A DNA stretch of 64,000 bases, from assembly GCF_040054535.1 (NCBI RefSeq), contig NC_090797.1, positions 11,727,501 through 11,791,500 of the forward strand, given 5' to 3'. Within the stretch, counting starts at the first letter, position 1, and every line of letters begins with the position of its first letter. The notes under the pieces are model-generated. The model searched no databases and was not told where the DNA came from. It worked only from the letters and a program-made list of their open reading frames with translations. Positions 63,398 through 64,000 of this stretch are shown piece after piece. This DNA comes from Antennarius striatus. Taxonomy: Eukaryota > Chordata > Actinopteri > Lophiiformes > Antennariidae. The position numbers and the translations under genes are program-made.

Positions 63398-64000
63398 TCA
63401 ATCAATCAAGCAATCAAGTTTTATTTATATAGCGCTTAATCATGGCAACAGACATTTCAAAGCGCTTTAACAGACATAAAAACCCAACTGAACCGTCCAG
63501 AGCAAGCATAAGCGACAGTGGCGGGGGAAAACTCCCTCATTGAGGAAGAAACTCCGGGCAGGACCCAGACTCTAGAGGGCAGCCACCCGCGTTGATCAGT
63601 TGGAGTGGAAAAGAAATACAATGTAGATAAGGACAGGGTAAGAGAGAGGGAGACAAAGAGAGAGGGGCAGGTAGGCCAGATAAAGTCCTCCCAGTTTGTG
63701 TCAGTATGCGGGCAGCTGCATTCTGCATTAGTTGTAGAGTCCTATTGGGGTAGCTTGAACAGATTGATAATAAGGCATTGCAGTAATCCAATCTAGAAGT
63801 AACAAAGGTATGAATGAGTTTTTTCTGCGTCTTTAAAGGATAAGAAATTTCTAATTTTAGCAATGTTTCCTAAGTGAAATAAGGCCATCTGAGACAGATT
63901 TAATATGAGAGTCAAAGGACAGCCCCTGATCAAAAATCACTCCCAAGTTCCTGACATCACTACGAGAGGATAAAGCAATGTTATCCATGTGAATTACAGT
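63398..64000 (-). mobile_element. LINE remnant (family A) with 3' tail, in osgep intron 2
   Basis: Read on the minus strand, a degenerate reverse-transcriptase C-terminal region (KKLIHTFVTSRLDYCNALLS, then LQLMQNAAARILTQTGR, at about 63863-63680) is followed by the family A 3'UTR. The end is GCGCTATATAAATAAAACTT with TTGATTGATTGA, a typical microsatellite-like LINE tail. It is 5'-truncated or continues outside the window. Frameshifts and stops show it is inactive. The clade is probably L2/Rex-like. Confidence 0.75.

Overview
The window is nuclear DNA of a teleost fish. The evidence is intron-containing vertebrate genes with GT/AG splice sites, abundant CA/GT, GA and GATA microsatellites, Tc1-like transposase remnants, tRNA-headed SINEs, LINE 3' tails and TA-flanked MITEs. 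Every assignment is by reading the sequence and recalling families; no database search was run. Exon coordinates come from reading frames and splice consensus.

Layout. 1-10 kb is gene-poor and repeat-rich. 10.4-12.4 kb holds phlda1 (minus strand), a PH-domain protein. 15.8-31.1 kb holds nap1l1 (minus strand), a histone chaperone with 14 coding exons (393 aa) and a CpG-rich promoter with a TOP-like tract and YY1, CRE and X-box-like sites. PHLDA1 and NAP1L1 are also neighbours in human. 31-46 kb is gene-poor and rich in transposable elements. 46.1-51.4 kb carries a tandem duplication with two intronless, TATA-box coiled-coil genes of unrecognised family (minus strand).

52.6-58.0 kb holds a ten-exon plus-strand gene. 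Its predicted 1022-aa product joins a TIN2-like N-terminal shelterin domain to 18 C2H2 zinc fingers. It meets apex1 (minus, 59.1-60.9 kb, 310 aa, AP endonuclease) tail to tail. apex1 is divergent from osgep (plus, from 62.99 kb; only its first two coding exons lie in the window). The APEX1-OSGEP head-to-head pair is conserved in human, and human TINF2 is on the same chromosome.

The right-hand cluster therefore groups genome-maintenance functions: a telomere-protein-like gene, base-excision repair, and the KEOPS tRNA-modifying subunit, a complex linked to telomeres in yeast. The most unusual items are the TIN2-zinc-finger fusion with a duplicated four-finger block, the coiled-coil gene pair, two near-perfect palindromes, and a dispersed repeat carrying palindromic nuclear-receptor half-sites.
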